From Okapia johnstoni (lineage: Eukaryota; Chordata; Mammalia; Artiodactyla; Giraffidae): a DNA stretch of 64,000 nucleotides. Each line of letters opens with the position of its first letter. Position 1 is the stretch's first letter. The position numbers and the translations under genes are program-made. The notes beneath the pieces are model-generated. The model saw only the letters and a program-made list of their open reading frames with translations. It had not been told where the DNA came from and ran no database searches. The DNA lies in NCBI GenBank assembly GCA_024291935.2, contig CM044310.1:121220213-121284212 (forward strand), in the 5' to 3' direction. Of the stretch, positions 1 to 10,250 are shown in pieces.

Positions 1-655
1 TGAACACTGGAGTAAACTTATCTTTCGAATTGCTGTTTTTCCTCCAGATATATGCCCAGGAATGAGATTGCTGGATCATATAGCAACTCTATTTTTCGTT
101 TTTTTCAGGAACCTCTATACTGTTTTCCACAGTGGCTGCAGCAATTTACATTCCCATCAACAGTGTAGGAGGGTTCCTTTTTCCACACGCTCTCTAGCAT
201 TTGTTATTTGTAGACTTTTTAATGATAGCTATTTTGACTGGTGTGAAGTGATACCTCATTATAGTTTTCATTTGAATTTCTCTAATAAGCAGTGTTGAGC
301 ATCTTTTTACAAGCCTTTTGGCCATCTGTATGTCTTCTTTGGAGAAATGTCTATTTAGGTCTTCTGCCCATTTTTCAGTGGGGTTATCTTCTTGTTATTG
401 AGTTGTATGAGCTGTTTGTCTGTTTTGGAAATTAAAACCCTTATCAATCATATCATTTACAAATATCTTCTCCCAGTTTCTAAGTTGTATTTTCCTTTTG
501 TTTATGGTTTCCTGTGCTGTGCAAAACCTTGTATGCTTTATTAGGTTCCATTTGTTTGTTTTTATTTCTGTTGCCTTGGGAGACTGATTTAAGAAAACCC
601 TGGTATGATTTATGTCAAAGAATATTTTGCCTATGTTCTCTTCAAGGAGTCCCAT
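1..655 (-). mobile_element. L1 LINE 3' portion, minus strand
   Basis: The plus strand reads as the reverse of the end of L1 ORF2 and the adjoining 3' region: an ATATGCCCAGGAATGAG-like start, CCAACAGTGTAGGAGGGTTCC-like text near 150-175, then the 'outdated' tract on removing reading frames. It is 5'-truncated at the window edge or beyond and has no intact frame. Similar antisense L1 ends recur near 52.6 kb. Confidence 0.85.
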
Positions 656-800
656 GGAGTATGGTGATATTTATACACTGAAAACATGAAAACCTACTAA
701 ACGGTACACTTTAAAAGGGTGAACATTAAAATTGATTTTTGTAAAAAAAATAAATAAAAGGGTGAACGTTATGATATATATCAGTAAAGCCATTAAAAAA
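656..800 (+). mobile_element. L1 3'-end fragment, plus strand
   Basis: The stretch contains ACGGTACACTTTAAAAGGGT and ends in A-rich sequence, which is the pattern of an old L1 3' UTR with tail. It is a separate insertion from the antisense L1 to its left. Confidence 0.55.
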
Positions 801-1133
801 ATGTCTCTGGGGAAGGGGCAGAACCTCGGCGTGGCCCCACACTAGATCAGCCAGCCAGGCACTGGTCAAGTTCAGCAGGACCCTTCAGGCAGGCCAGAAT
901 GCCTGATTCCCAACCTCTGTTCCCACAAGGCCCGTGGGACCTAATAGCTGTTAGGACTCCTCATGAGGCTGCTCAGGGAGAAACGGGGGTGCACACAGCC
1001 CAGGCCTAGCACTCTGAGCAGCTACAACAGGAAACCTGGGCAGGAAGCAGCGTCCCTGGTCCAGCTTGGGGATGGGGAGAAGACAAAAGGCAGATGCTGG
1101 CCCCCAGGCCAGGGCAAGGCAAGAGGGCCTTAC

Positions 1134-3337
1134 CAAGCGAGGTCACGAGCTCCAAGGTCTCCAGCATCACAGTGTGGTACAGCTGCCTCTGGGCCTCATC
1201 GAGGAGCTCCCACTCCTCCCTGGAGAAGTGCATGGCCACCTCCTCGAAGGCCACCAGGCTCCCCCATGAGGAGACAGCGAGGCCAGGGGGCCAATAGGTG
1301 GGCTGGAAAAAAAACAAGACGGTCCAGCGGGCACATTCAGGCCCTTGATGTGTGACTCAGAGTTCTGCCACGTGTCCCATGACCCTCTCCTCATGACCCT
1401 CCGTCCATCCTCCCTCCACCCGCCTGCAGCTCACCCCCTCTGCAGGCCCTCACCTCCGAGAAGACCACAGGTGCTGGCCCCGCTGGTGCCCTGCTCTCCT
1501 CACAGTCCCACTGGCCACTGTTTTCAGACCAATCCTAACGAGAGAGACAAAAGGAAGGTGGGTAGCTGGATGCTGTCTGAGCTCTAAGTTGTCACATGAC
1601 ACCCCCCTCCCTGCTAACCAACTTCCCTTGTGTCCTTCAGGTCACAGCTCCCTGGGCTCTCTTTTCTTCCTTAAGCCTCTGTATCAGGGCTCATTCCCTT
1701 ACCATGTACACATCAATCTTCACACCTCTACTCCCCACATCCCACAGTACCATCACCCCTCGCCCTGGCCACGCCACAGGCATGTTCCCCTGTGCTCATT
1801 TACCCCTATGCACTTAGCTTGCCAACAGCGGCAAGCAGGATCCGATGCCGACCTTGGACTGTCCTTGACTGCAAAAACTTCCCCCAACAGAGAGAGCCAT
1901 CACCCCTCTAGATAAAGCCTCCCTTCTTGGCTCTGTTGCTCCAGCCTTGCACCCCAGAACCAGGAGTAATAATCCCAAACACCCTTATTCTCTCCCAGCT
2001 CTAACCTTATGCATGCTGTCCCTTCACCAGTCATAGCTGTCCTTGCCCTTCCTAATACACAAACCCCTGACCTGCTTGTCCCCACTCTTGGCGTGGCAAG
2101 TCTTAGCTTGGGCTGAGCTTTTTTGTCCCTGATACTCCAGCAGCCTAACAAACTCCCCTGGGTGTAAGGAGGATGGCCACAAAACCCTGTGAGCTGCAGA
2201 AAGGGAAAACAATCTAAACCCCACTGTCATCCTACCTCACTTACTTACTTCCGCGCTTTTTCTTGTGTTCTGAATGTATGTATTTGGCTGTGCTGTGTCT
2301 TAGTTGCATCATGCGGGATCTTAGTTGTGGCAGGTGGAAGCTAGTTCCCTGACCAGGGACTGAACCCAGGTCCCCTGCATTGAGAGCATGGAGTCTTGGC
2401 CACTGGACCACCAAGGAAGACCCTGTGCTTCAATTTTTCATCCCAGGTCTACATTCTACTCAGAGGCTTGTTCATCATCCTAAACCCAGCTCACAGCTGC
2501 AGACAGTGCGCAAGCACAAGACTCCACCCGGCGGACGTCTCTAGTCTTGACCTGGCATGAAATACACTTGACACCTCAATTTGGCAGTCTCGATGACATT
2601 CCAAATACGATATGGCCAAAACACAGTTATTTTCCCTCTGAAATCTACTCCTCGAACCATCTTCCACATCCGAAAAAATATTCAGGGTCAACCATATCTC
2701 CCTGCCATACATCAGGAAATCTAGTCCACCCTACTTAAAAATTACATCCAGGAGCCAACCACTTCTCCTACCTTACAGGCACCTCCCTGCTCTAGCCACC
2801 AAAACCACACACCAGGACTACTGCAGTCACCTCCTCCATGATCTTCGGGCCTCCAACCTCACCCCACCTTCCAGCCTCTTCACCCAGCATCCACAGGCTT
2901 GTTAAGATCTGAATCAGATCACCTCCTCCTCTGCTCTAAACTTCCCGTGACCCGCACCGCACTGAGAACAGAGATCCAGCACCCCAGCCTCCCTTTCCGG
3001 GCCTGTCTTCCGTTCCTCTGCTCTCTTTCCACCAGAAGAAATGGAGACCTGTCGTTTCCCTCAACAGTGACCTTATGCCCACCTCCAAACAATTGGCACA
3101 TGCTGGTCCCTGTGTCAGGGGCACCTTTCCAGACCTTATCCCACGTGATCCGCTCCACATAACCTCTGGCCTAGGTTCAGGATGCTAGGGGACCGTGACT
3201 CAGGGGCCCACACTCATGTGCAGGCCGAGTTCGGGACGCCACCATTCCCTAACGGACCCCAGGGTCACAAAGGCGGGGATCTCAGCAGGCGAGGCCCTGT
3301 GTTCCTCTCATCCGACACTCACCTGCCCCGGGTCCAT
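1134..3337 (-). CDS. ZNF132: KRAB zinc-finger gene, 5' coding exons only (ZNF132 by synteny)
   Basis: Two coding exons can be placed. Exon A is 3337-3323: ATG, residues MDPGQ, then a GTGAGT donor. Exon B is 1302-1134 (169 nt) and encodes a KRAB A-box containing [16 protein letters not shown] and LDEAQRQLY, ending in TSLG before a GTAAGG donor. Exon B joins exon A in frame only if it begins at the acceptor after the T-rich tract at 1303-1320, which adds 14 residues upstream of the usual KRAB exon start. The B-box and C2H2 finger exons should lie left of base 1 and are absent. KRAB boxes recruit TRIM28 to repress transcription in the nucleus. The box reads YHTVMLET where the common form is YRDVMLEN. 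The name rests on position and strand next to ZNF324, not on the fingers. The frame is open upstream of the ATG to 3721, so an earlier start is possible. Intron 3322-1303 holds a CHR SINE at 2270-2425 and otherwise nothing recognised. Confidence 0.6.
2270..2425 (-). mobile_element. CHR-type tRNA-derived SINE, antisense
   Basis: The plus strand shows the reverse complement of the tRNA-like head (ACTGAACCCAGGTCCCC) and finishes with the 'ccactggaccaccaaggaag' block that begins these ruminant SINEs in sense. Confidence 0.8.
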
Positions 3338-3876
3338 CAGCGACTCTGCAAGACCGGTCACAGCCTGTGGGCTGGGCGGGGCCGTGTCAGGCGGCGGCCG
3401 GGACGAGCCGGCGGGCTCGTCCGAACCCCCCCCACACACTGGGTGGGGTGACGCAGGCTGATGGTCGCACTCAGTGCTTCGACCGTCCCCACTATGAAAC
3501 GGAAGCCGCCTCCCCGGAATTTGGGACGCAGGCGGGGCGCGGAGGAACCGAGGCTTAGGAAGGAGGGGCGGTGAGCCGAGGGTAAAAGGGAGTGCCAAGG
3601 TGCAAAGAGGGTCCCAGAATGTCCCCCCGGGGGGCTTCGCCTCACGTCCCAGGGTTTGTCTGCTGCAGCCACCAGGCACAAAACCAAGACCGCAATGGCG
3701 AAGCCGGAAGTCCCGCCCCACCCTCTGAGGCCAGGCGAAAACTCCCGAATCCAGACCCTCACTGGCTCCAGGCTCGTGGACGTCTATGACGCTATTCCCT
3801 GAGCCTATCGCGGTGCCGCCGAGTCGTTGCCTAGGTGATTAGGCCAGACGCACCGCATCACGGCTCACGCGACATG

Positions 3877-3898
3877 AACTACACTACCCAGAACTACC
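3877..3898 (+). promoter_or_regulatory. ZNF143/STAF-like binding motif
   Basis: The sequence AACTACACTACCCAGAACTA matches the published SBS pattern ACTACAnnTCCCAGaa at most fixed positions, with one change in the TCCCA core. It lies inside the CpG island between the minus-strand gene start and the candidate plus-strand exon. Confidence 0.5.
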
Positions 3899-3974
3899 CT
3901 CGCCGTGCGTTTACACCAGTATTGACCAATGATAGTCTAGGAGATAGGCGTTTCCGGGACGGCCGCGCCTCGGA

Positions 3975-4103
3975 GGGCGGGACTTCCGGGTTCAGATGAC
4001 TGCTTCTCGGTCCTGCTTCTCCGTCGGCCGCGGGCGGGTGGATCTAGTTGTTGGACTGTGGCTGGTGTCCGGCGGCTCCTCAGGCCCGCGGAAACGGAAG
4101 TGG
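3975..4103 (+). other. Candidate non-coding first exon, plus strand
   Basis: A GC-rich stretch resembling KRAB-gene 5' UTR exons ends in GTGG before a GTAGGT donor at 4104. It points at the KRAB-A relic at 5.5 kb. No coding frame starts here. The call rests on composition, the donor and context only. Confidence 0.3.
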
Positions 4104-4330
4104 GTAGGTACGACAGCCTAGGAGGTCCCGACTGTGCCCTGTATGTCCTGTGACCTCAGCAAACGTCCCGTCTCCCCGGGCTCTTGTGTCCTCGGCTGTC
4201 GGTGGACCGCCCGGCGCGGGATTGTCCTGCGGGTCGTCCGTCAAGGCCCGTCTGTGCCCGTGGCCGACCCGGAGTCGTCGCCCTGTGCGTCGTGTCCACT
4301 TGACGGAGAAGGGCCTCAGGCTCAAAAGCC

Positions 4331-5504
4331 ACCTGTTCCGAGGTCATGACCCACCCAGCATGTAGCTGGACTGCGGGCATGATAAGCGAGCCGGGTGAAG
4401 TAGGGTCTCCTGGCCTCCATCTGGGTGGACTCCGAACCCCACTGCCGGAAGTCCCCGACTGAACCCCAGGCCTCGGTGCTCAGGACACAGAAGCGTTCGT
4501 AGGCGGAGGTATGCATTTCAGAATCCAGTGTGATAAAATGTGGAGGGTGCAGGCGGAGGGATGCGCATGTGCGAAGGCTCGGAGGTGAGACTGGTCTGGG
4601 AGCATTCGGGAAAGTTCTGCAGCCTACACTGCGGGGAACCGACAGCGTGAGCATGGGAGTCCTACCTCTGTTGACGGGCTTAGGATCCTGGGAGCCACAG
4701 ATTTTCATTAGAAGATGGATGGCCATGATCTGAGTTAGGATTTTGAAGCTGCGTAAACACACAGTTGTAGAGGGGGTTGAAAGCAGGCAGCTTCAGGAGG
4801 ATGCTGCTGCAAATGTTTCTGCGGTGACCTCTCGAGAAGAGAAGTAGGAGAGGTGGGAGAAATAATCAGATTTCCGATACCTTTTTCAAACTGGAGTCGG
4901 TTTTCCATTTGCAAATGGAGAGTGAATGTAGTGGAGGGTAAAGGACTATCCCAAGTGTTACAGATAAAGAAGGAGATGGAGAGCGGAGGTTGGCAGGAGG
5001 AGTATGTTTGGCAGAAGAGTAGCAGCTGGAGTATGTGGGAGCAGAGTCTGAGTTGGCTGGAGAGCTCTAGGTGGAGCTGACCCGCGTGCCCGTGAACAAA
5101 CAGGAAATTTCCACTTGGCTTCCTGATGTCTAGACTGCCCTGCCCTGGTGGCCTGGACCAGGGAATGTCCTGAGATGGGATTTTGGAAGGGAAGGCTCAG
5201 CTTGTGGTTCCATGTGGGCCCTGAGATGAGTGTGGGATGTCCAGGTGAAGGACCAGTAGCTGAGTGGAGGAGGTGGGTGCAGAAAAGAGGAACTGTCCAA
5301 ACTCCGACGGATGTGCGGACCCTGCACACCCAGGAGGAGGGCCCACGCCCTCAGAGGTGAAAGGGTGAGCAGGGGTGTCAGGGGACGGGGTTTTGGAGAT
5401 GTAAGGGGATGTAAGGGGAGGTGTGGGCAGGACAGAGACTGGGGGCCCGGGTCCAGTGCCCAGTGCTTAGATCACATTCTTGCGCCCCTTGGCTGGTGGT
5501 GCAG
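4331..5504. other. Unique sequence, no gene recognised
   Basis: This GC-moderate, purine-rich sequence has no repeat I can name and no frame with a recognisable domain. Its texture resembles intron 1 of ZNF324 (short G-rich runs), which would fit an intron of a dead KRAB paralogue, but I cannot align them by eye. Confidence 0.4.
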
Positions 5505-5610
5505 GACCCAGTGACTTTTGAGGACAAGCGCAGGTGCCTTTTTGGGGAAAGAAGTGCGCCTCCTTCGCGAGGCCAGTGAGGCCTCTGCTGTGATGCGCTG
5601 TCTTCACCAG
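5505..5610 (+). pseudogene. Decayed KRAB A-box exon
   Basis: After a GTGCAG acceptor the frame reads D-P-V-T-F-E-D, the start of a typical KRAB A-box exon, and then decays: K-R-R-C-L-F-G follows and a stop appears after 24 codons. Further on, CTCCTTCGCGAGGCC and TGTGATGCG can be matched to the ...LLxEAQ...DVML coding part of a KRAB exon with a gap between them. It therefore looks like a dead KRAB exon on the strand opposite the ZNF132-like gene. No fingers follow. A ZNF324B-type paralogue would fit the human gene order, but that is inference. Confidence 0.4.
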
Positions 5611-5879
5611 GAGAGGCGCTGCTGGCCCTCGTGCTGGCCCTGTCCTGCTGCTTCTCCCAGACCGCTGTGTGAACAGCCGCAGCGCTGTTGGCTTTGGGAC
5701 CTTGACAGCCGTGGTCCAAGATCGACAGCATCACAGCCTGGGTAGCAGCAGATTGTCACCCTGGTTGTTTTCTGTGGGTGGCCCGGTCCGACTGTGACAC
5801 TTCCCTCCCTCTGTCACCTGCTCTGTGGCAGCGTGTGGGGGTCCGCTTCGTTGCAGTGCGCAGGCTTCTCGTCGTGGTG

Positions 5880-6052
5880 GCTTCTCTGGTTGTGCAGCAT
5901 GGGCTCTAGAGAGCGAGGGCTTCAGTAGTTGAGGTGCACGGGTTTAGTTGCCCCGAAATAATATGAGATCCTCCTGGATCAGGGATCGAACCCATGCTGC
6001 CTGCATTGGCAGACAGGCTCTCAACCAGTGGAGCACCAGGGAAGCCTGGCAG
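5880..6052 (-). mobile_element. CHR-type SINE, antisense
   Basis: The block ends in 'ccagtggagcaccagggaagcc' on the plus strand, with an internal GATCGAACCCATGC (reverse of the B-box region). Confidence 0.8.
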
Positions 6053-7415
6053 GTTTATGTTTAACTCCTTGGAAGCTCCCAAACTGGTTTCCAAAGAGTC
6101 TGTGCCTTTTTATATTCCCAGCAGCACTGTAGGACGGTTCCAGTTTTTCCACTTGGTGGTGTCATCCTAGTGGGTGTGAAATGGTACTTCAGTGGGTTTT
6201 TTTTAAATCATGGCAAAATATAGATAAAACATCATTTCAACCATTTTTAAGTGTATGGTTCAGTGGCATTAAGTAAATTCAGTTGTGCCACTTTAACCCC
6301 TATACTTCTCCAGAACATTTTTATTATCTTGAACTGAAACTCTTTACGTTTGAAGCAGTCATCTCATTGGGCTTTTGATCTACGTCTTTTCATGTGCGTG
6401 TTAGCCGTCTGTTTATCTTCTTTGATGAACGTCTATTCAGATCTTTTCCTCATTTCTAAGTGGGTCTGTCTGTTTACCTTTGAGCAGTAAAGTTCTTCAT
6501 AGGCTCTGTGTTTAGAAGCCACGTGTAAGTATTTTTTAAGTATCTCCTCTCAGTCTGTGGCTCGTTTTGTTAACTTGCATTTATTTGTGTCTTTTCTTAA
6601 AACAGCCTTTTTGTTTCGTACTGGGACACAGTCGGTTAGCAGTGTTGTGACGCTTTAAGGTGGGCAGTGAGGGGACTCGGCCACATGCGTCCTATCTCCC
6701 TTATCACCCCCGCCACACTCCCCTCCTCTCCAGGCTGCGTGCGCATCTTTTAAGTTTCTTTTTTAAAAAAGATTCGTTTACTCAGCCATGCCGGGTGTTC
6801 GTTGTGGCAAGTGGGATCTAGTTCCCTGCCCAGAGGTCAAGCCTAGGCCCCCTGCATGGGGAGCGCAGAGTCTTAGCCGCTGGGCCAGCAGGAAAGTCTC
6901 TTAATGATGTGTTTTGAAGAGCAAAGTTTTACATTTTGATGTTAAATTTTATACTCGTTGCCTAATATATTAGTTTTTCCATTTATATATTGTCTTTTTG
7001 TGTCATACCTAAAAAATTCTTTGCCTAGCCGAAAGTCACGAAGTTCTCCTTTGTTTCCTTCTATAAATTGTATAGTCTTAGCACTTCTATTTATGATCTT
7101 CTTCGTGGTAACTGTTATGTATGGTTGAGATAAGGGTCTGAATTAATTTTTTTGCATGTGAATGTCTAGTTTTCCCAGAACCATTTGCTGGAAAGGCCAT
7201 CTTTCCACATTATACTTTTGTTGGGAAATCAGTTAAGGGTATTTTGGTCTCTCAAATCTATTGATCTATATGTCTGTCCTTATGACAGGACCACACTGTC
7301 TTGATTACCTTGGCTTTACAGAAAATTTTGAAGCTCAATAAGGAAAGTGCAACTTTGTTTCCTGGCATGGTTTTCTCTGCAGTGTTGTGCGTGTCTATGA
7401 ATTTAGGGTCAGCCT
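6053..7415 (-). mobile_element. Old L1 LINE fragment, minus strand
   Basis: AT-rich sequence carries antisense L1 markers such as GTATGGTTCAGTGGCATTAAGTA near 6250 and the 'ttgatctatatgtctgtcctta' block near 7260. It is interrupted by a CHR SINE at 6762-6902. No open frame of interest remains. Confidence 0.75.
6762..6902 (-). mobile_element. CHR-type SINE inserted in L1, antisense
   Basis: Contains GTGGGATCTAGTTCCCTGCC and the reverse-oriented head 'ttagccgctgggccagcaggaaag'. It sits inside the L1 fragment and is therefore younger than it. Confidence 0.75.
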
Positions 7416-8225
7416 GTTAGTTTCTGCTCACAGTACCAGCTGTGGTTTCAATAGGGATTGCACACTCAGAACCAGGGGGCCTCGGTTTGTTCTGGTAACA
7501 CCGGTGAAACATGAGTGTTCCACTAAGTGCACAGAGCCTGGGTGGGGAGGGTAACAGGCAGGGGAAAGGCTTCTCCCAGGCACGGAGGCAGCGCTGTGAG
7601 GCCTCTCTGACCACAGCTGACCGTTCTGGTACAGGGAGCTGAGCCCACCCTTTGCTCAGAAGTCTGAGGCCCCAAGGCACACCTGACTGCAGCTCTGATC
7701 GCAAGCCCCCCCTGTCAGCGGAAGGGAAGGTCTGAGTTCAGGGGACGCGCTGACACCTTGGGATGCTGGGGAGAGCTCAGGCAGACAGGCCCCAAGCTTG
7801 GCTGCCACAGGCCTGCATCCCCTGCACAGCTTCAGGTTGATGATGGGGAGGGAGCAGAGAGGCGTCCTGGGAGCGGCCGCAGCGTGCTATGCAGCGAACC
7901 CTGGGCCTCGTGCCTTCCTGTCTGGGGACCCCTGGGCTCCTGGGTTGTTTTTTGTCCTGAGTCACAAATGATGGCCCAGAAACCAACATTATATATAGCT
8001 CTCTCTATATATATAGAAAGAGTGGAGCTTATACATACCTGTAAACTTCGAAGTTTGAGGGACTTCATAACATCAAAGGCTCCACATAAAACATGGCTCT
8101 CTCACTCCTCTTGGGAAAGCAGCAAATGGGACCACCGTTTGTGGGCTCCACCGTCCCTGCCCCTATTCTGGGCCCCGCCTCGGTGGGAACCAGCAGATGA
8201 TGAGGGCAGGTGCCCCCAGGCTCAC
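7416..8225. other. Unique sequence, no gene recognised
   Basis: I see no domain, splice pattern or named repeat. A short AT palindrome-like run lies at about 7988-8018. Confidence 0.4.
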
Positions 8226-8400
8226 CTGCAGCGCCGCCTGGGTGCCGGACCACCAGAGTGAGTGTGTGTGTGTGTGTGTGTGCATGCGTGTGCACTCCAG
8301 TTGAACCCACATCTCTTAGCTCTCTTGCACCGGCAGGTGGATTCTTTACCACTGGCGCCACCTGGGAAGCATTAACTGCTGGAACACCAGGGAAATCCCT
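8226..8400 (-). mobile_element. Bov-tA-like SINE, antisense, with internal (GT)n
   Basis: The right part reads 'ggtggattctttaccactggcgccacctgggaag', the reverse complement of a Bov-tA tRNA-like head. The left part contains a GT microsatellite. Confidence 0.65.
8258..8282. repeat. (GT)n microsatellite
   Basis: About twelve GT units in a row, inside the SINE-like block. Confidence 0.9.
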
Positions 8401-8461
8401 AAACTTAATTTTGTTAACATGGACATTCTTTATCTCTGGCCATTGCACCCTGTTCTTTTCC

Positions 8462-8830
8462 CTACTTTCTTCAATTTAACTCTGAATTGGCAATAAGAAA
8501 TTTAAGTCTGAATTTTGCAATAAGGAGTTCATGATCTGAGCCACAGTCAGTTCTCAGTCTTGTTTTTGCTGACTGTATAGAGCTTCTCCATCTTCGGCTG
8601 CAAAGAATATAATCAGTCTGACTTTGGTGTTGACCGTCTGGTGATGTCCACGTGTGGAGTCCGTGTAGAGCTGTCTCTCTCGTGTTGCTGGAAGAGGGTG
8701 TTTGTGATGACCAGTGCGTGCTCTTGGCAAAACTCTGCCTGCCTCTGCCCTGCTGCATTCTGTGCTCCAAAGCCAGACTTGCCTGCTACTCCCGGTATCG
8801 TTTGACTGCCTACTTTAACTTCCTTCTATG
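8462..8830 (-). mobile_element. BovB LINE fragment, endonuclease region, minus strand
   Basis: The minus-strand frame 8770-8471 reads DYILCSRRWRSSIQSAK followed by DCGSDHELLIAKFR. This is the C-terminal part of the RTE-type AP endonuclease, with the conserved SDH motif. The element is truncated on both sides and has no RT domain here. It is the only endonuclease-region fragment of BovB I can identify in the window. Confidence 0.85.
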
Positions 8831-9018
8831 CTGTCTTATTTAGTTAACATAGAAATCAAGTTAAATCATACATAAGCAAGAATGACTTCCCTAGTCCTCA
8901 ATATGTGACCATTTCTTCCTTTCACATCCACTGAAATAAGAAGTGCACTCGTTCTGGATGTAACAAGCAGCCCAGTAGGCAATGCTTAACTTCCGTGTAA
9001 GGATACTTGTGGTAAGCA

Positions 9019-9222
9019 GGGCTTCCCAGGTGGCTCAGTGGGTAAAGAATCTGTGTGCAGTGCAGGAGATGCTGGGCCAATCCCTGGGTCGGGAAGATCC
9101 CCTGGAGGAGGGTATGGCAACCCACTCCAGTATTCTTGCCTGGAGAATACCATGGACAGAGAGGCCTGGTGGGCTACAGTCCACAGGGTCGCAAAGAGTC
9201 TGACACAGCTGAAGTGACTGAG
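9019..9222 (+). mobile_element. Bov-tA SINE, sense
   Basis: Runs from 'gggcttcccaggtggctcag' through 'cccactccagtattcttgcc' to 'acacagctgaagtgactgag', the complete tRNA-like plus Bov-A structure. Confidence 0.9.
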
Positions 9223-9254
9223 CATGCATGGTAAGCAGACTAAAGCACCATCCT

Positions 9255-9690
9255 CGCCAAAGAGGTGGAGGACTTAATGTCCAGAACATGTTGTTACAAG
9301 GCAAGAGGGAACTAAATTTAGATGGTAGATGGAAATAAGGTTGATAATCAGCTGACTTTGGGACATGGAGATCATTCTGGATTGTCTGAGGTTGGCAGGG
9401 TGGGAGGAACCCTCCTAATAACAAGGGTCCTTATAGTGGAAGAGGGAGGCATAGAGACGGAGAGGGACCAAGTCAGAGTGATGTCATGTGAGAAAAACTC
9501 AAGTTGCCGTTGCTGGCTTAGAAGACAGAAAAAGCCAGGAACCAAGGAGTGCTGGCAGAGGCTGGAGTCTGGAACAGGCAAGGAAACCCCTTTTCCTCCA
9601 AGAAGCAATGCAGCCCTGCTGAGGCCTTGGTTTTAGAGCAGCTGACATGAGTGTCAGACCTAGGACATTCTTAGATTTAAAATATCTGTG
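9255..9690 (+). mobile_element. Ancient mammalian interspersed repeat, family not named
   Basis: The 'aacaagggtccttatagtgg' and 'agtgctggcagaggctgg' blocks belong to a widespread old mammalian repeat (LTR/MLT-like). Related copies are suggested near 12.4, 46.6-47.4 and 56.8 kb. Confidence 0.45.
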
Positions 9691-9867
9691 TTGTGTTTTC
9701 CTGTTTTCAGGGGCTCATGTGATTATACTAGAGTAACCCAGGCAATTCTGGATGATATTCCCATTTATGGACCACGTCAGGTGACATGTTAATAGGTTCC
9801 GAGCATTCGGGTGTGGACATTCTTGGAAAACCGTGCTTCCGCCTCCCACACTGAACGCACGTGGCTG

Positions 9868-10086
9868 TCGCGTGTGCTCAGCCTCTCAGTCGTGTCTGAC
9901 TCTTCGCGACCCCGTGGACTGTAGCCTGCCAGTCTCCTCTGTCCATGGGATTCTCCAGGGAAGAATACTGGGGCGGGTTGCCATCTCCTCCTCCCAGCTG
10001 TCTTCCTGACCCAGGGGATAAACCCATCTCTCCTGCATCTCCTGTAGTGCAGGCATATTCTTTACTGCTGAGCCATTGGGGAAGAT
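9868..10086 (-). mobile_element. Bov-tA SINE, antisense
   Basis: Starts with 'ctcagtcgtgtctgactctt' and ends with 'ttctttactgctgagccattgg' on the plus strand. Confidence 0.88.
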
Positions 10087-10127
10087 TTCTAGACTCATAT
10101 GGGATTAGATATTTTAAAATCAGTGCT

Positions 10128-10250
10128 GCGCCTTCCCTGACAGTCCAGGGGTCAAGAGTCTGCACTTCCGCTGCCAGGGGTGCGGGTTCCATCCCTGGTT
10201 AGGGAGATAAGATTCTCTCATGCCGTGCAATGCAGCCAAAAAATAAAACA
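10128..10250 (+). mobile_element. CHR-type SINE, sense
   Basis: 'ccttccctgacagtccaggg' head, GGGTTCCATCCCTGG B-box region, and A-rich end 'gccaaaaaataaaa'. Confidence 0.85.

Larger units (their letters stand above)
3150..4330. promoter_or_regulatory. CpG-island promoter at the ZNF132-like 5' end, possibly bidirectional
   Basis: The region is rich in CpG and holds the MDPGQ first coding exon on the minus strand. ETS-type sites are visible at 3704-3711 (CCGGAAGT) and 3982-3989 (ACTTCCGG), and a ZNF143-like site lies at 3877-3898. A plus-strand sequence with the look of a KRAB-gene 5' exon follows at about 3975-4103. Bidirectional use is inference. Confidence 0.65.

Noticed and set aside
62..298. 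Open frames inside L1 and SINE copies as possible small genes
   Set aside because: They are antisense or truncated repeat translations without independent support.
1132..1260. KRAB-A exon of 125 nt using the AG at 1260-1259
   Set aside because: It would join MDPGQ out of frame; the acceptor at 1303 keeps the frame and has a better pyrimidine tract.
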